Positions 1 through 7,598 of a DNA stretch of 11,992 nucleotides are shown here, piece by piece; position 1 is the stretch's first letter, and each line of letters begins with the position of its first letter. A model generated the notes under the pieces. It had not been told where the DNA came from, did no database searches, and was given only the letters and a program-made list of their open reading frames with translations. The DNA lies in contig JADGFH010000103.1 in NCBI GenBank assembly GCA_016743925.1, positions 1-11,992 on the forward strand, read 5' to 3'. This DNA is from Labilibaculum sp. Lineage in GTDB: Bacteria; Bacteroidota; Bacteroidia; Bacteroidales; Marinifilaceae. Made by a program: the position numbers and the translations under genes.

Positions 1-1
1 T

Positions 2-1468
2 GCCGAGGGCAACCTATTGCTAAGTCAACGCTTGCAGGTAATTAAGAATAATGCCAAACGTTTGTCTCGTATTGCATTAGAATTAATGACTATCAGAAAT
101 AAAGAATTAGGAAAATTAAAGATAAAAGCCAGCCTAAATAATATCATCAATAACATAGAAAATATTGCATTATCTTTTATGGAGCAAGCTCGTTTCAAAA
201 ATATTGATTTCAACATTGAAGGTACTAATGGAGAAAATATCATGCTCTGGTACGATAAAGAAAAGTTGGAACACATCCTTTACAATCTGCTTGCCAATTC
301 TTTTAAATTTACATCACGAGAAGGAAATATTAAAATTCGCATACAAGAAGATAAAATCCAAAATAAAATATTCATTAAAGTTATTGATACAGGAATTGGT
401 ATTCCAAATTCAGATTTAAAAAATATTTTCAACCTTTTTTATCAATCGGAAAATGGCAAATTGATAGGTGGTACTGGAATTGGTTTGGCCCTTACCAAAG
501 AGTTAATTACCCTACACAAAGGAACTATAGAGGTCAATTCGATACTAAACAAAGGCACAACTTTCACAATTGGCTTACTAAAAGGTAAAGATCACTTTAC
601 TGAAGAAGAAATAAATTCAGAACAATTCGATAAGATCCCTGAGAGAACTGATTTAGATCCAGTAAATATCAACAATGACGAAACAAATTCTACCACTGAT
701 GAAAATAAAAAAAACCTTTTAGTTGTGGAGGACAACTTCGAAATGTTAATGTTCCTCGAAGGTAGTTTTACGAACAGCTACAATGTGCGTGTTGTACAAA
801 ATGGCCAAGAGGCTATTGATTGTTTAACTGATTTTAAAGCAGATATAATTTTAAGTGATGTAATGATGCCAATTATGGATGGAATTTCACTTTGTAAAAC
901 TTTAAAAGAAAATCAATCTACTCGTCACATTCCAATCATTTTACTCACCACAAAAAACACAACAAGTTCTAAGCTTGAAGGCCTTAAATATGGAGCCATT
1001 GAATACATAAACAAACCATTTAATGTAAAAGAGCTTTTATTTAAAGTGAAAAATATTCTCGAAGCTAAAAAACAATTTATAGAGCAATATCGTTCTGAAA
1101 TTCTAACAAGCAGTAAGGAAATTGAAGTAGAATCTCCAGATGAAAAATTTATTGAGGCAATTTTATTAGAGATCGAAAACAATTTTGAGGATCCAGAGTT
1201 TCGCCTAGAAGAATTAGCTGAACCTTTACACATGAGCTATTCGAATATCTACAGAAAATTTCAGTCCCTAACAGGTAAAACGCTTGTTGATTTTGTTCGA
1301 TCATTTCGCTTACAAAAAGCAGTCCCTCTTCTCATTAACTACAATTTCACTATTGCTGAGATTGCATTTCGAGTTGGGTTTAATGATCCAAAGTATTTTT
1401 CAAAATGCTTTAAAAAAGAATATGAAAAAACACCAAAACAATACAAACAAGAAAATACAAAATATTAA
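2..1468 (+). CDS. Hybrid two-component histidine kinase / response regulator / AraC protein, 5'-truncated
   Basis: This is the C-terminal part of a one-protein two-component system (HTCS type), a membrane sensor that phosphorylates its own receiver and binds DNA through an AraC domain. The frame is open to the first base, so the sensor region and the H-box histidine lie upstream; the TTG at 17 is not a real start. What is visible, in order, is: the end of the dimerisation helix; an HATPase_c domain with N-box (HILYNLLANS, about nt 272-301), DTGIGIP G1 box and GGTGIGLAL G2 box; a linker rich in Asn, Glu and Asp; a receiver with VVEDN acidic pocket, phospho-acceptor Asp at 857-859 and conserved Lys at 1013-1015; and a C-terminal AraC helix-turn-helix ending in the usual VGFNDPKYFSKCFKKEY signature. 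Such proteins usually control an adjacent catabolic locus. The next gene begins 9 bases after the stop, so it is probably co-transcribed. The ligand cannot be judged without the N-terminus. Confidence 0.93.
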   Translation, partial: AEGNLLLSQRLQVIKNNAKRLSRIALELMTIRNKELGKLKIKASLNNIINNIENIALSFMEQARFKNIDFNIEGTNGENIMLWYDKEKLEHILYNLLANSFKFTSREGNIKIRIQEDKIQNKIFIKVIDTGIGIPNSDLKNIFNLFYQSENGKLIGGTGIGLALTKELITLHKGTIEVNSILNKGTTFTIGLLKGKDHFTEEEINSEQFDKIPERTDLDPVNINNDETNSTTDENKKNLLVVEDNFEMLMFLEGSFTNSYNVRVVQNGQEAIDCLTDFKADIILSDVMMPIMDGISLCKTLKENQSTRHIPIILLTTKNTTSSKLEGLKYGAIEYINKPFNVKELLFKVKNILEAKKQFIEQYRSEILTSSKEIEVESPDEKFIEAILLEIENNFEDPEFRLEELAEPLHMSYSNIYRKFQSLTGKTLVDFVRSFRLQKAVPLLINYNFTIAEIAFRVGFNDPKYFSKCFKKEYEKTPKQYKQENTKY

Positions 1469-1477
1469 AACATCTTA

Positions 1478-2884
1478 ATGAGTAATTTTTTTCAGCCATA
1501 TAAATTCCTATTTCTAATTCTTTTGGCTTTTCTTTTTGCCCTTGCTTTTATTGCAGTTACTAAGGGTATAGATCAGGCTACATCCTCGAATAAATATTGC
1601 ATGTCCTGCCACATTCATTCACATGCCGAGAATTCATGGCTACAGGCATCTCATCACAACAATAAAAGCGGTGTGGTAGTTCATTGTGTAGATTGCCACT
1701 TACCGCCCAAAAATCAAATTGATTATTGGCCTGAGAAAATAAAGGCCGGTTCCAGAGATTTTTATTCTTATTGGTTCATGGACAACGATAAAGTTAATTG
1801 GAATGAAAAATCTCTACTGGAACATGCGAAAAAACACGTATTCAATAATTCCTGTATTAATTGCCATGCAAACCTCTTTCCGCTTCATCTTTCAAAAGAA
1901 GGAGACAAAGCACATTTCTATTACAAACACAATCAAGACAAGTTAGACTGTATCAACTGTCATTTAAATGTTGGGCATGGTGGCGAACAAAAGCACAAAG
2001 CAAATTATTCCTTCTTACAGTCAAATAATAAAAAGAAAGTATTCACCGAAGCAGCAAGTATTTCTGATTTTTCAAATTTTACAGAACAAATTACAAACAC
2101 TTCTGTTTCATTTGACATGATTACAATTCCAGAAAGTAAAGAACAAAACATCACACCTTTTTTTATTGGAAAAACTGAAGTGAGTTGGGATGAATATAAA
2201 GCATTTCTTGGCGATACAGAATCAGAAGGAAGAGTAACCAATAATACTCAAGAAATGGATGCAATAACTGGAGCAACTCCACCATTTGGAGATCCGTCAC
2301 AAGCTTGGGGAATGGGGAAAAAACCTGCGATTACAATGACCTGGCACGCTGCAAATACCTATTGCAAATGGCTGTCTCAAAAAACAGGAAAAATTTATCG
2401 TTTACCATCAGCCAAAGAATGGGAATATGCTAGCGGAACTAATAGAAATGATGAATTCTTTTTTGGCAGTAATGGATCTGATTATAAAAACAGAAATTTA
2501 ATTTTAGATTTGTTTAAAAAGTCGAATGACAAAATAAACAAATACGTGATTTGGAAAAAAAACAGCAAGGGTAAAACAGCACTACCTGAAGATGTTCTAC
2601 CAAACAGATTTGGCATTGTAAATATGCTAGGAAATGTTCGAGAATTTTGTCAGGATACAATAAAAATCAATAATAAGCCTGAACATATCTTAAAAGGAGG
2701 CTCTTTTAAAAGTACAATTAATGAACTCCTACTAAGCCATAAAGATCATACCCAACATGATGTTTGGATGATAACCGATCCTCAAATTCCGAAAAGTATT
2801 TGGTGGTATTCTGATTGCAACGATGTTGGTTTCAGAATTATATGTGAATGGTCGCCAACAAATACGAATAATAGTACAAAATAA
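1478..2884 (+). CDS. Membrane-anchored NapC/NrfH-type tetraheme cytochrome c fused to a SUMF1-like domain
   Basis: A 468-residue two-part protein. Residues about 10-28 form one hydrophobic signal-anchor, placing the rest in the periplasm. Four CXXCH haem c motifs follow: CMSCH (41-45), CVDCH (70-74), CINCH (126-130) and CINCH (158-162). The number and the single N-terminal anchor match the NapC/NirT/NrfH family, which oxidises menaquinol and passes electrons to a periplasmic partner. From about residue 210 to the end is a SUMF1/FGE-sulfatase fold: TEVSWDEYKAF, MTWHAANTYCKWLSQKTG, YRLPSAKEWEYA, the core NMLGNVREFCQD, LKGGSF and a closing GFRI. The two FGE active-site cysteines are absent: the positions after GGS hold Ser412 and Leu417. 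Formylglycine synthesis is therefore unlikely, and a binding or scaffold role is more plausible. The first haem motif also lacks the NrfH Met ligand (CHxM) and has His47 there instead. It sits between the regulator and a Tat-exported oxidoreductase, 24 bases before the latter. The electron partner is unknown. Confidence 0.88.
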   Translation: MSNFFQPYKFLFLILLAFLFALAFIAVTKGIDQATSSNKYCMSCHIHSHAENSWLQASHHNNKSGVVVHCVDCHLPPKNQIDYWPEKIKAGSRDFYSYWFMDNDKVNWNEKSLLEHAKKHVFNNSCINCHANLFPLHLSKEGDKAHFYYKHNQDKLDCINCHLNVGHGGEQKHKANYSFLQSNNKKKVFTEAASISDFSNFTEQITNTSVSFDMITIPESKEQNITPFFIGKTEVSWDEYKAFLGDTESEGRVTNNTQEMDAITGATPPFGDPSQAWGMGKKPAITMTWHAANTYCKWLSQKTGKIYRLPSAKEWEYASGTNRNDEFFFGSNGSDYKNRNLILDLFKKSNDKINKYVIWKKNSKGKTALPEDVLPNRFGIVNMLGNVREFCQDTIKINNKPEHILKGGSFKSTINELLLSHKDHTQHDVWMITDPQIPKSIWWYSDCNDVGFRIICEWSPTNTNNSTK

Positions 2885-2908
2885 CATTCTGCCTAAGCTC
2901 AGATAAAT

Positions 2909-4255
2909 ATGAATAGCAAAGATTACGATAACAGCCGAAGAAAATTTTTACGCAATGCAGCTGCTGCAGGAATAGTTGGTACCATTGGTCTAAATTCCAT
3001 TTTCACTTCTTGCCAATCAAGCAAGAAAAAAGATTATATCTTTCCTCCAATGCTAGAAAAAGCACCTGATGGTCCTTTGCTAAAAGCTGGCATTGTTGGT
3101 TGCGGTTATCGTGGAACAGGTGCTGCTTTAAACTTTTTGAATTCCGGACCTAATGTAGAAATTGTTGCCTTGGCTGATGTTTTTCAAGATCGTATTGATG
3201 CATGCCATCAAGAAATAAAAAACCAGAAAGGAATTGAAGTTTCACCTGACAAGTGCTTCTCAGGAATCAATTCGTTTGAAAAACTAATGAATTGCGACAT
3301 AGACATTGTGATTCTTGCAACTCCTCCTCACTTCAGACCACAACACTTCGAAGCTTGTGTAAAAGCAAAAAAACATGTCTTTATGGAAAAACCTGTTGCA
3401 GTCGATCCTGTTGGCGTACGCTCTGTAATGGTATCAGCCGAAAAGGCTAAAATGTTAGGCTTATCGGTTGTAACGGGAACAATTAAACGTCATCAACAGG
3501 ATTATATCGAAACTTTTAAACAGGTTAATAATGGTGCAATTGGGGAAATTATTTCTGCAAACAGTTATTATAATGTGGGTAAACTTTGGCACAGAAATCC
3601 TCGTGCCAATTGGTCTGAACTGGAAAACATGATTAGAAATTGGGTCAATTGGTGCTGGCTTTCAGGTGATCACATCGTAGAACAGAATGTTCACAATTTA
3701 GATACTGTAAATTGGTTTGTAGGCAAACATCCTGAAAAAGCTCTAGGTTTTGGTGCTCGCCAACAAAGAATTACTGGCGATCAATACGATCACTTCAGTG
3801 TTGATTTTGTTTACGACAAAGATATTCATTACCACAGTATGTGTCGTCAGGTAAATGATTGTAGCAACAATATCTCTGATCGTATTCAAGGTACAAAAGG
3901 ATATACCAATTGTGAAAATACCATCTTTAATCCAGATGCTTCTGTAAATTGGGCTTATAAATATCCAAAAAATGGTTCTGGTAAAAATATCAGTAGATTA
4001 AAAACAAACCCATACGATCAAGAACACATCGATCTGGTAACAGCAATTCGTACAGGAAAACCAATCAATGAAGCATTTCAAATAGCAGAATCAACACTTA
4101 CGGGTATTATGGGTAGAATATCAGCTTATACTGGAAAGGAAGTAAGCTGGGATGAGATAATGAACTCTGATCTCTACTTAGGACCAAAAACTTATGCTAT
4201 TGGACCTGTTGCTATCTCAAAGGAAATTCCTAAACCTGGAAAAAGTCCAAAATAA
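2909..4255 (+). CDS. Tat-exported Gfo/Idh/MocA family NAD(P)-dependent oxidoreductase, possible lipoprotein
   Basis: A 448-residue member of the Gfo/Idh/MocA family, whose members oxidise or reduce sugars, inositols and related polyols with a nucleotide cofactor. The N-terminus carries a twin-arginine signal (SRRKFLR, Arg10-Arg11) and a hydrophobic stretch to about residue 32. It then has FTSC at 32-35, a possible lipobox with Cys35 as lipid site; the match to the lipobox consensus is imperfect. The Rossmann fold begins with KAGIVGCGYRGTG (59-71). The family EKP motif, with likely catalytic Lys161, is at 160-162. The sugar-binding region has GDHIVEQNVHNLD (253-265) with His262 and Asp265. Tat export implies folding with bound cofactor before crossing the membrane, as in glucose-fructose oxidoreductase. 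Position 24 bases after the cytochrome gene suggests one transcript and possible functional coupling. Some Tat-borne relatives are GH109 glycosidases that use NAD without net redox, so hydrolase activity is an alternative. The substrate cannot be read from sequence. Confidence 0.9.
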   Translation: MNSKDYDNSRRKFLRNAAAAGIVGTIGLNSIFTSCQSSKKKDYIFPPMLEKAPDGPLLKAGIVGCGYRGTGAALNFLNSGPNVEIVALADVFQDRIDACHQEIKNQKGIEVSPDKCFSGINSFEKLMNCDIDIVILATPPHFRPQHFEACVKAKKHVFMEKPVAVDPVGVRSVMVSAEKAKMLGLSVVTGTIKRHQQDYIETFKQVNNGAIGEIISANSYYNVGKLWHRNPRANWSELENMIRNWVNWCWLSGDHIVEQNVHNLDTVNWFVGKHPEKALGFGARQQRITGDQYDHFSVDFVYDKDIHYHSMCRQVNDCSNNISDRIQGTKGYTNCENTIFNPDASVNWAYKYPKNGSGKNISRLKTNPYDQEHIDLVTAIRTGKPINEAFQIAESTLTGIMGRISAYTGKEVSWDEIMNSDLYLGPKTYAIGPVAISKEIPKPGKSPK

Positions 4256-4348
4256 AATAGACTTAGTAACTAATTTCTCAGGGTTTCCTGTTTCAGCAAA
4301 TTGGTATTCTTAAAAATCCTTAATTCACTTTCTCTTTTTTGAATTCCC

Positions 4349-4379
4349 TTTTCGGCTTTATTAAAAAATACTACCTTTA
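4349..4379 (+). promoter_or_regulatory. Possible Bacteroidota promoter upstream of pepD
   Basis: TACCTTTA at 4372-4379 matches the first seven positions of the -7 consensus TAnnTTTG. A weak T-rich -33 (TTTT, 4349-4352) lies 19 bases upstream. This is the best candidate in the 170-base gap after the oxidoreductase gene. The rest of that gap is AT-rich, with no clear terminator or coding sequence. The start of transcription would be roughly 40 bases before the ATG. Confidence 0.35.
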
Positions 4380-4411
4380 GTGCTCTTGAATAATTAACAC
4401 TAAAATTTAAC

Positions 4412-4416
4412 GGAGG
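4412..4416 (+). promoter_or_regulatory. Strong Shine-Dalgarno site of pepD
   Basis: A full GGAGG lies 9 bases before the ATG at 4426. Strong sites like this are uncommon in Bacteroidota and are not obvious before the other genes here. It fixes the pepD start and hints at efficient translation. Confidence 0.75.
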
Positions 4417-4425
4417 AATATTATA

Positions 4426-5886
4426 ATGAGCAAAGAAATTTTAAGCCTCGAACCTAAGGCAATTTGGGAAAACTTTTATTCATTAACTCAAATCCCACGC
4501 CCATCGAAGCACGAAGATGCAATCCAGGATTTCATGATGAAATTTGGACAAGATTTAGGTTTAGAGACCATTAAGGATGCGGTTGGAAATATTATCATTA
4601 AAAAGCCAGCTACTCCAGGATACGAAGACCGTAAAGGTGTTGTATTACAAGGTCACCTAGATATGGTCCCTCAAAAAAATGCTGATACTGATCACGATTT
4701 TGAAAAAGATCCTATTGAAACTTTAATCGAAGGCGATTGGATTACTGCTAATGGAACAACTCTGGGAGCTGATAACGGAATGGGAGTTGCTGCTGCAATG
4801 GCTGTTCTTCAGGCTACTGATATTGAGCATGGTCCTGTTGAAGCTTTATTTACTGCTGACGAAGAAACTGGTATGACTGGTGCTTTTGGTCTTCAAAACG
4901 ACGTTTTAGATGGAGATATCCTTCTAAATATGGACTCAGAAGATGAAGGTGAATTATATGTAGGTTGTGCTGGTGGTATTGATGCCAACGTAACATTCAA
5001 ATACAAAGAAGATAAGATAGACAAAGGCTATGTAGCTTATAAGCTATATATGAAAGGTCTTAAAGGTGGTCACTCAGGAATGGAGATCATTTTAGGTCGT
5101 GGAAACTCAAACAAACTTTTGTTCCGTTTCTTAAAATATGCAACAAAGAAATTCAAATTAAGAATGTCTTCTGTTGATGGTGGATCATTGCGTAATGCAA
5201 TTCCTCGTGAATCATTTGCTGTTGTAACTATTCCAGAAAGATATACTGAGAAATTCCTTGCTGGTGTTGCGGAATACGAAGCAATTTACAAAGCAGAATT
5301 ATCAGCTGTTGAACCTGACTTAGCTTTCTTTGCTGAGCCAACTGAAGCTCCTAAAACAGTATTCAAAAACAAAAGCCAGAAGAACTTAATCAATGCTATT
5401 TATGCTTGTCCAAACGGTGTTATTCGCATGAGCGATGCAATGCCAGGATTGGTTGAAACATCAAGTAACCTAGCACGTGTGGTAAGTAATGATGGTGTAG
5501 TAACGATTCAAGCATTATTGCGTTCATCAGTAAACTCTGCAAAAGAAGATTTAGGACAAGCAATTGTTTCTACTTTTGTATTGGCTGGTGGTAAAGTTAA
5601 ACTAGAAGGCGAATATCCAGGATGGAAGCCTAATATGGATTCTCCTATCTTGAAAACAATGCAGGAAGTTTACAATAACAAATATGGTAAAATTCCTGAA
5701 ATCAAAGCTATTCACGCTGGTTTAGAATGTGGTTTATTAGGAGCTGTTTACCCACATTGGGATATGATCTCTTTCGGACCAACAATTCGCTTCCCTCACT
5801 CTCCAGATGAGAAAGTAAAAACAGATACAGTTGTAAAATTCTGGGATTTCTTAGTTGAAACGCTTAAGAATGTGCCTGTAAAATAA
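4426..5886 (+). CDS. pepD: Aminoacyl-histidine dipeptidase (Xaa-His dipeptidase, M20C), PepD
   Basis: A 486-residue cytosolic di-zinc peptidase that cleaves dipeptides such as Xaa-His, also called carnosinase-like or beta-alanyl-histidine dipeptidase. The length is typical for the family. All expected metal and catalytic positions are visible: His77 and Asp79 (GHLDMVPQ), Asp116 (GADNGMG), Glu146 and Glu147 (DEETGMTG), Asp170 (NMDSEDEGEL) and His458 (RFPHSPDE). These fit the residues known from Vibrio PepD with a constant shift of three. The lid or dimerisation domain occupies about 185-390 and contains GGHSGMEI (214-221). There is no signal peptide. The start is fixed by the GGAGG site 9 bases upstream. 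Codon choice leans to GGT, GCT and CGT more than in neighbouring genes, which with the strong ribosome site suggests good expression. It appears monocistronic, with its own upstream gap and a terminator directly after. Its likely job is use of imported or recycled dipeptides. Confidence 0.96.
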   Translation: MSKEILSLEPKAIWENFYSLTQIPRPSKHEDAIQDFMMKFGQDLGLETIKDAVGNIIIKKPATPGYEDRKGVVLQGHLDMVPQKNADTDHDFEKDPIETLIEGDWITANGTTLGADNGMGVAAAMAVLQATDIEHGPVEALFTADEETGMTGAFGLQNDVLDGDILLNMDSEDEGELYVGCAGGIDANVTFKYKEDKIDKGYVAYKLYMKGLKGGHSGMEIILGRGNSNKLLFRFLKYATKKFKLRMSSVDGGSLRNAIPRESFAVVTIPERYTEKFLAGVAEYEAIYKAELSAVEPDLAFFAEPTEAPKTVFKNKSQKNLINAIYACPNGVIRMSDAMPGLVETSSNLARVVSNDGVVTIQALLRSSVNSAKEDLGQAIVSTFVLAGGKVKLEGEYPGWKPNMDSPILKTMQEVYNNKYGKIPEIKAIHAGLECGLLGAVYPHWDMISFGPTIRFPHSPDEKVKTDTVVKFWDFLVETLKNVPVK

Positions 5887-5907
5887 TATAATCAGATACT
5901 GATTTAT

Positions 5908-5938
5908 AAGGAACGTACGAAAGTGCGTTCCTTTTTTT
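5908..5938 (+). terminator. Rho-independent terminator of pepD
   Basis: An 11-pair stem (5908-5918 with 5923-5933, including one T-G wobble) is capped by a GAAA tetraloop and ends in seven T residues (5932-5938). It lies 21 bases after the pepD stop and just beyond the convergent DUF2062 gene. On the minus strand the hairpin also forms but is followed by ATAAAT rather than a T-run, so it should act mainly for pepD. Confidence 0.88.
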
Positions 5939-5944
5939 ATGAGG

Positions 5945-6403
5945 TTATCTATAGATCTTTAAAAGAATCAAGATCACTAAATAAAATAAATTTCCTATTA
6001 ATAAAGCAAACAAAAAAGATCCCAAAGCAAATTGAAAAAAGTTCTCTCCCAAAGATTTAAAACTCATCAAATCGGGAACATAATTCTGGAATTCTCCATA
6101 TAAAACCAGTGATCCAGTTTGATATCCAGCAATAAAAATAAGAGGAATCAATGGAGGAATACTACTTATATTGACTGTAATCAAAGTAAGAACTTTATTC
6201 AATCTAAAAAGCAAGGCTAATGAGATGGCTAGTGCCGTTTGAAAACCCCAAGCAGGCGAAAATGCAAGGAAAACACCCAATGTTAGAGATAAAGCTATCG
6301 TGGCATTGGAATTATCTGCACAAGTAATTTCAGCAACAATTACCTTCTTTACTTTGCTTATACTGAATCGTTCCAACACCCTCTTGTAATTCATCATCTT
6401 CAT
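5945..6403 (-). CDS. DUF2062 family small membrane protein
   Basis: A 152-residue integral membrane protein of unknown function. The N-terminal 25 residues are basic and amphipathic. Hydrophobic segments follow at about 35-55, 57-78, 80-102 and 122-148. The signature GVFLAFSPAWGFQTALAISLA (from residue 43), followed by LLFRLNKV and a Pro-rich IPPLIP, matches the DUF2062 pattern, which is often found fused or next to glycosyltransferases in other bacteria. No glycosyltransferase is seen here. Three ATG codons (residues 1, 3 and 4) could each be the start; the longest is given. It is the last gene of a minus-strand run, 48 bases after the PLP-enzyme gene, and converges with pepD. Confidence 0.82.
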   Translation of the reverse strand: MKMMNYKRVLERFSISKVKKVIVAEITCADNSNATIALSLTLGVFLAFSPAWGFQTALAISLALLFRLNKVLTLITVNISSIPPLIPLIFIAGYQTGSLVLYGEFQNYVPDLMSFKSLGENFFQFALGSFLFALLIGNLFYLVILILLKIYR

Positions 6404-6451
6404 CTTTTATCAGCACAGAAAACTTACTAATCACTTTTTTACTGATTAATC

Positions 6452-7564
6452 CTAACTGTTCATTGTAGTAATCCATTCCCCATTGGTGGTCATAAATTTC
6501 CTCATCAAATTAGCAGAAAGGCAAGAATGCACAGGCAATACTCCAATTAAGTCACCAATCGTAAACTCATCAAATAAAGCGTCACTACAACGGATAATAC
6601 CATGCTCTTGTGAAAGACTTGCTAAAAATCCGCCACCTAAAATTTCACTCCAACCGTTATCAGTAATACGAACAATGCTACCAAATAACTTTGTCCCTTC
6701 TTCATCCGCTTCTAAATATTCTTTTGAAAAGTGAACACCTCCACCATGAATTACCAATTCGTTTCGATCTATATTTTTCGCAATAATAGGACAAGCCATA
6801 GCAACTGCAATTTGGCTTTCATCGCAAGCACCCAAAACATATTGCATGATATCATAGAATACAAAATTTCCTGGTCGAATCTCATCAATTCCATAAAATT
6901 CCTCGCTTATGCTGCACGCAGGCGTATCACCCAAAGAAACTTCTAAGCCTGAAATGTCTTTTCTAAAAACATCTTTCAGTTCATTTAAATCAAGAAGTGT
7001 TTTGGAATGATTTTTATGAATTTGCTCATGATCATCAGCTTTATAATTGTGTCCTGTATGCGCTAAAAATCCTTTGCAATGCAACTTTTCAGTTTCCTTC
7101 ATCAAATCGACAAGCAAACGCAAGGAACCTATTGCTTCTGTTGGAATTCCCGAGCGCTGATATCCCGTATCAACTTTAATAAAAATACCAACTGAATGTT
7201 CCAATTCTGATTCTAAAAAAGCAATTGCTTCTCGAGATTCAAGTACCAAATTCAATTGAATCTTAGATGCTAACTTATTAATCAATTCAATTTCTCGAAC
7301 ATTAACAGGAATCGCTACCGTAATGTTCTTCCATCCATGATCTGCAAAATAATCTGCCATTATCATCGATGAAACAGCAATAGATTCTACGCTTCTGTCT
7401 TTAAACCACTCACCTATTTGGGCAGATTGATGCGTTTTAAAATGAGGGCGCAAACGTGCATTAGCTCGTTTCGCCTTTGCAATCATGCTCTCAATATTTG
7501 CAATACACTTCGCCTGATCAATTAATAATGTTGGACGAATTATTTTAGAATTTAAACTTTCCAT
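6452..7564 (-). CDS. D-threonine aldolase / D-serine dehydratase-like PLP enzyme (fold type III)
   Basis: A cytosolic PLP- and metal-dependent enzyme of the alanine racemase-like barrel group that acts on D-hydroxy amino acids. Numbering here is from the possible TTG start at 7570; I prefer the ATG at 7564 (codon 3), giving 370 residues. The PLP lysine is Lys45 in RPHFKTHQ. KVDTGYQRSG (132-141), HTGHNY (171-176) and SLGDTPACS (212-220) are barrel motifs of the family. The C-terminal metal-binding pair is His348 and Cys350 in LPVHSCLSAN, as in eukaryotic D-serine dehydratase and in D-threonine aldolase. The sequence alone does not separate D-threonine aldolase, D-serine dehydratase and 3-hydroxy-D-aspartate aldolase. 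It follows pncB by 34 bases and is probably in one operon with it. A PLP enzyme beside an NAD salvage gene has no obvious pathway link. Confidence 0.9.
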   Translation of the reverse strand: MESLNSKIIRPTLLIDQAKCIANIESMIAKAKRANARLRPHFKTHQSAQIGEWFKDRSVESIAVSSMIMADYFADHGWKNITVAIPVNVREIELINKLASKIQLNLVLESREAIAFLESELEHSVGIFIKVDTGYQRSGIPTEAIGSLRLLVDLMKETEKLHCKGFLAHTGHNYKADDHEQIHKNHSKTLLDLNELKDVFRKDISGLEVSLGDTPACSISEEFYGIDEIRPGNFVFYDIMQYVLGACDESQIAVAMACPIIAKNIDRNELVIHGGGVHFSKEYLEADEEGTKLFGSIVRITDNGWSEILGGGFLASLSQEHGIIRCSDALFDEFTIGDLIGVLPVHSCLSANLMRKFMTTNGEWITTMNS

Positions 7565-7598
7565 CGACAATGCTTAGCAGTAAAAAACAATTTATAAC

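Noticed and set aside
17..19. TTG at 17 as the start of the regulator
   Set aside because: The frame is open through the window edge and begins inside the kinase dimerisation helix, so the gene is truncated by the edge.
4256..4348. Terminator or small RNA after the Gfo/Idh/MocA gene
   Set aside because: I found no stable stem followed by a T-run and no conserved RNA structure here.
6428..6448. Inverted repeat TAATCA/TGATTA between the PLP-enzyme and DUF2062 genes as a terminator or operator
   Set aside because: The stem is only six AT-rich pairs and no T-run follows on the minus strand; it may be chance in AT-rich DNA.
6483..7179. Plus-strand open frames of 60-83 codons opposite the PLP-enzyme gene
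   Set aside because: They lie wholly within a well-supported gene on the other strand, and their products match no family.
7565..7570. TTG start two codons upstream for the PLP enzyme
   Set aside because: An ATG lies two codons inside and nothing visible favours the rarer TTG.
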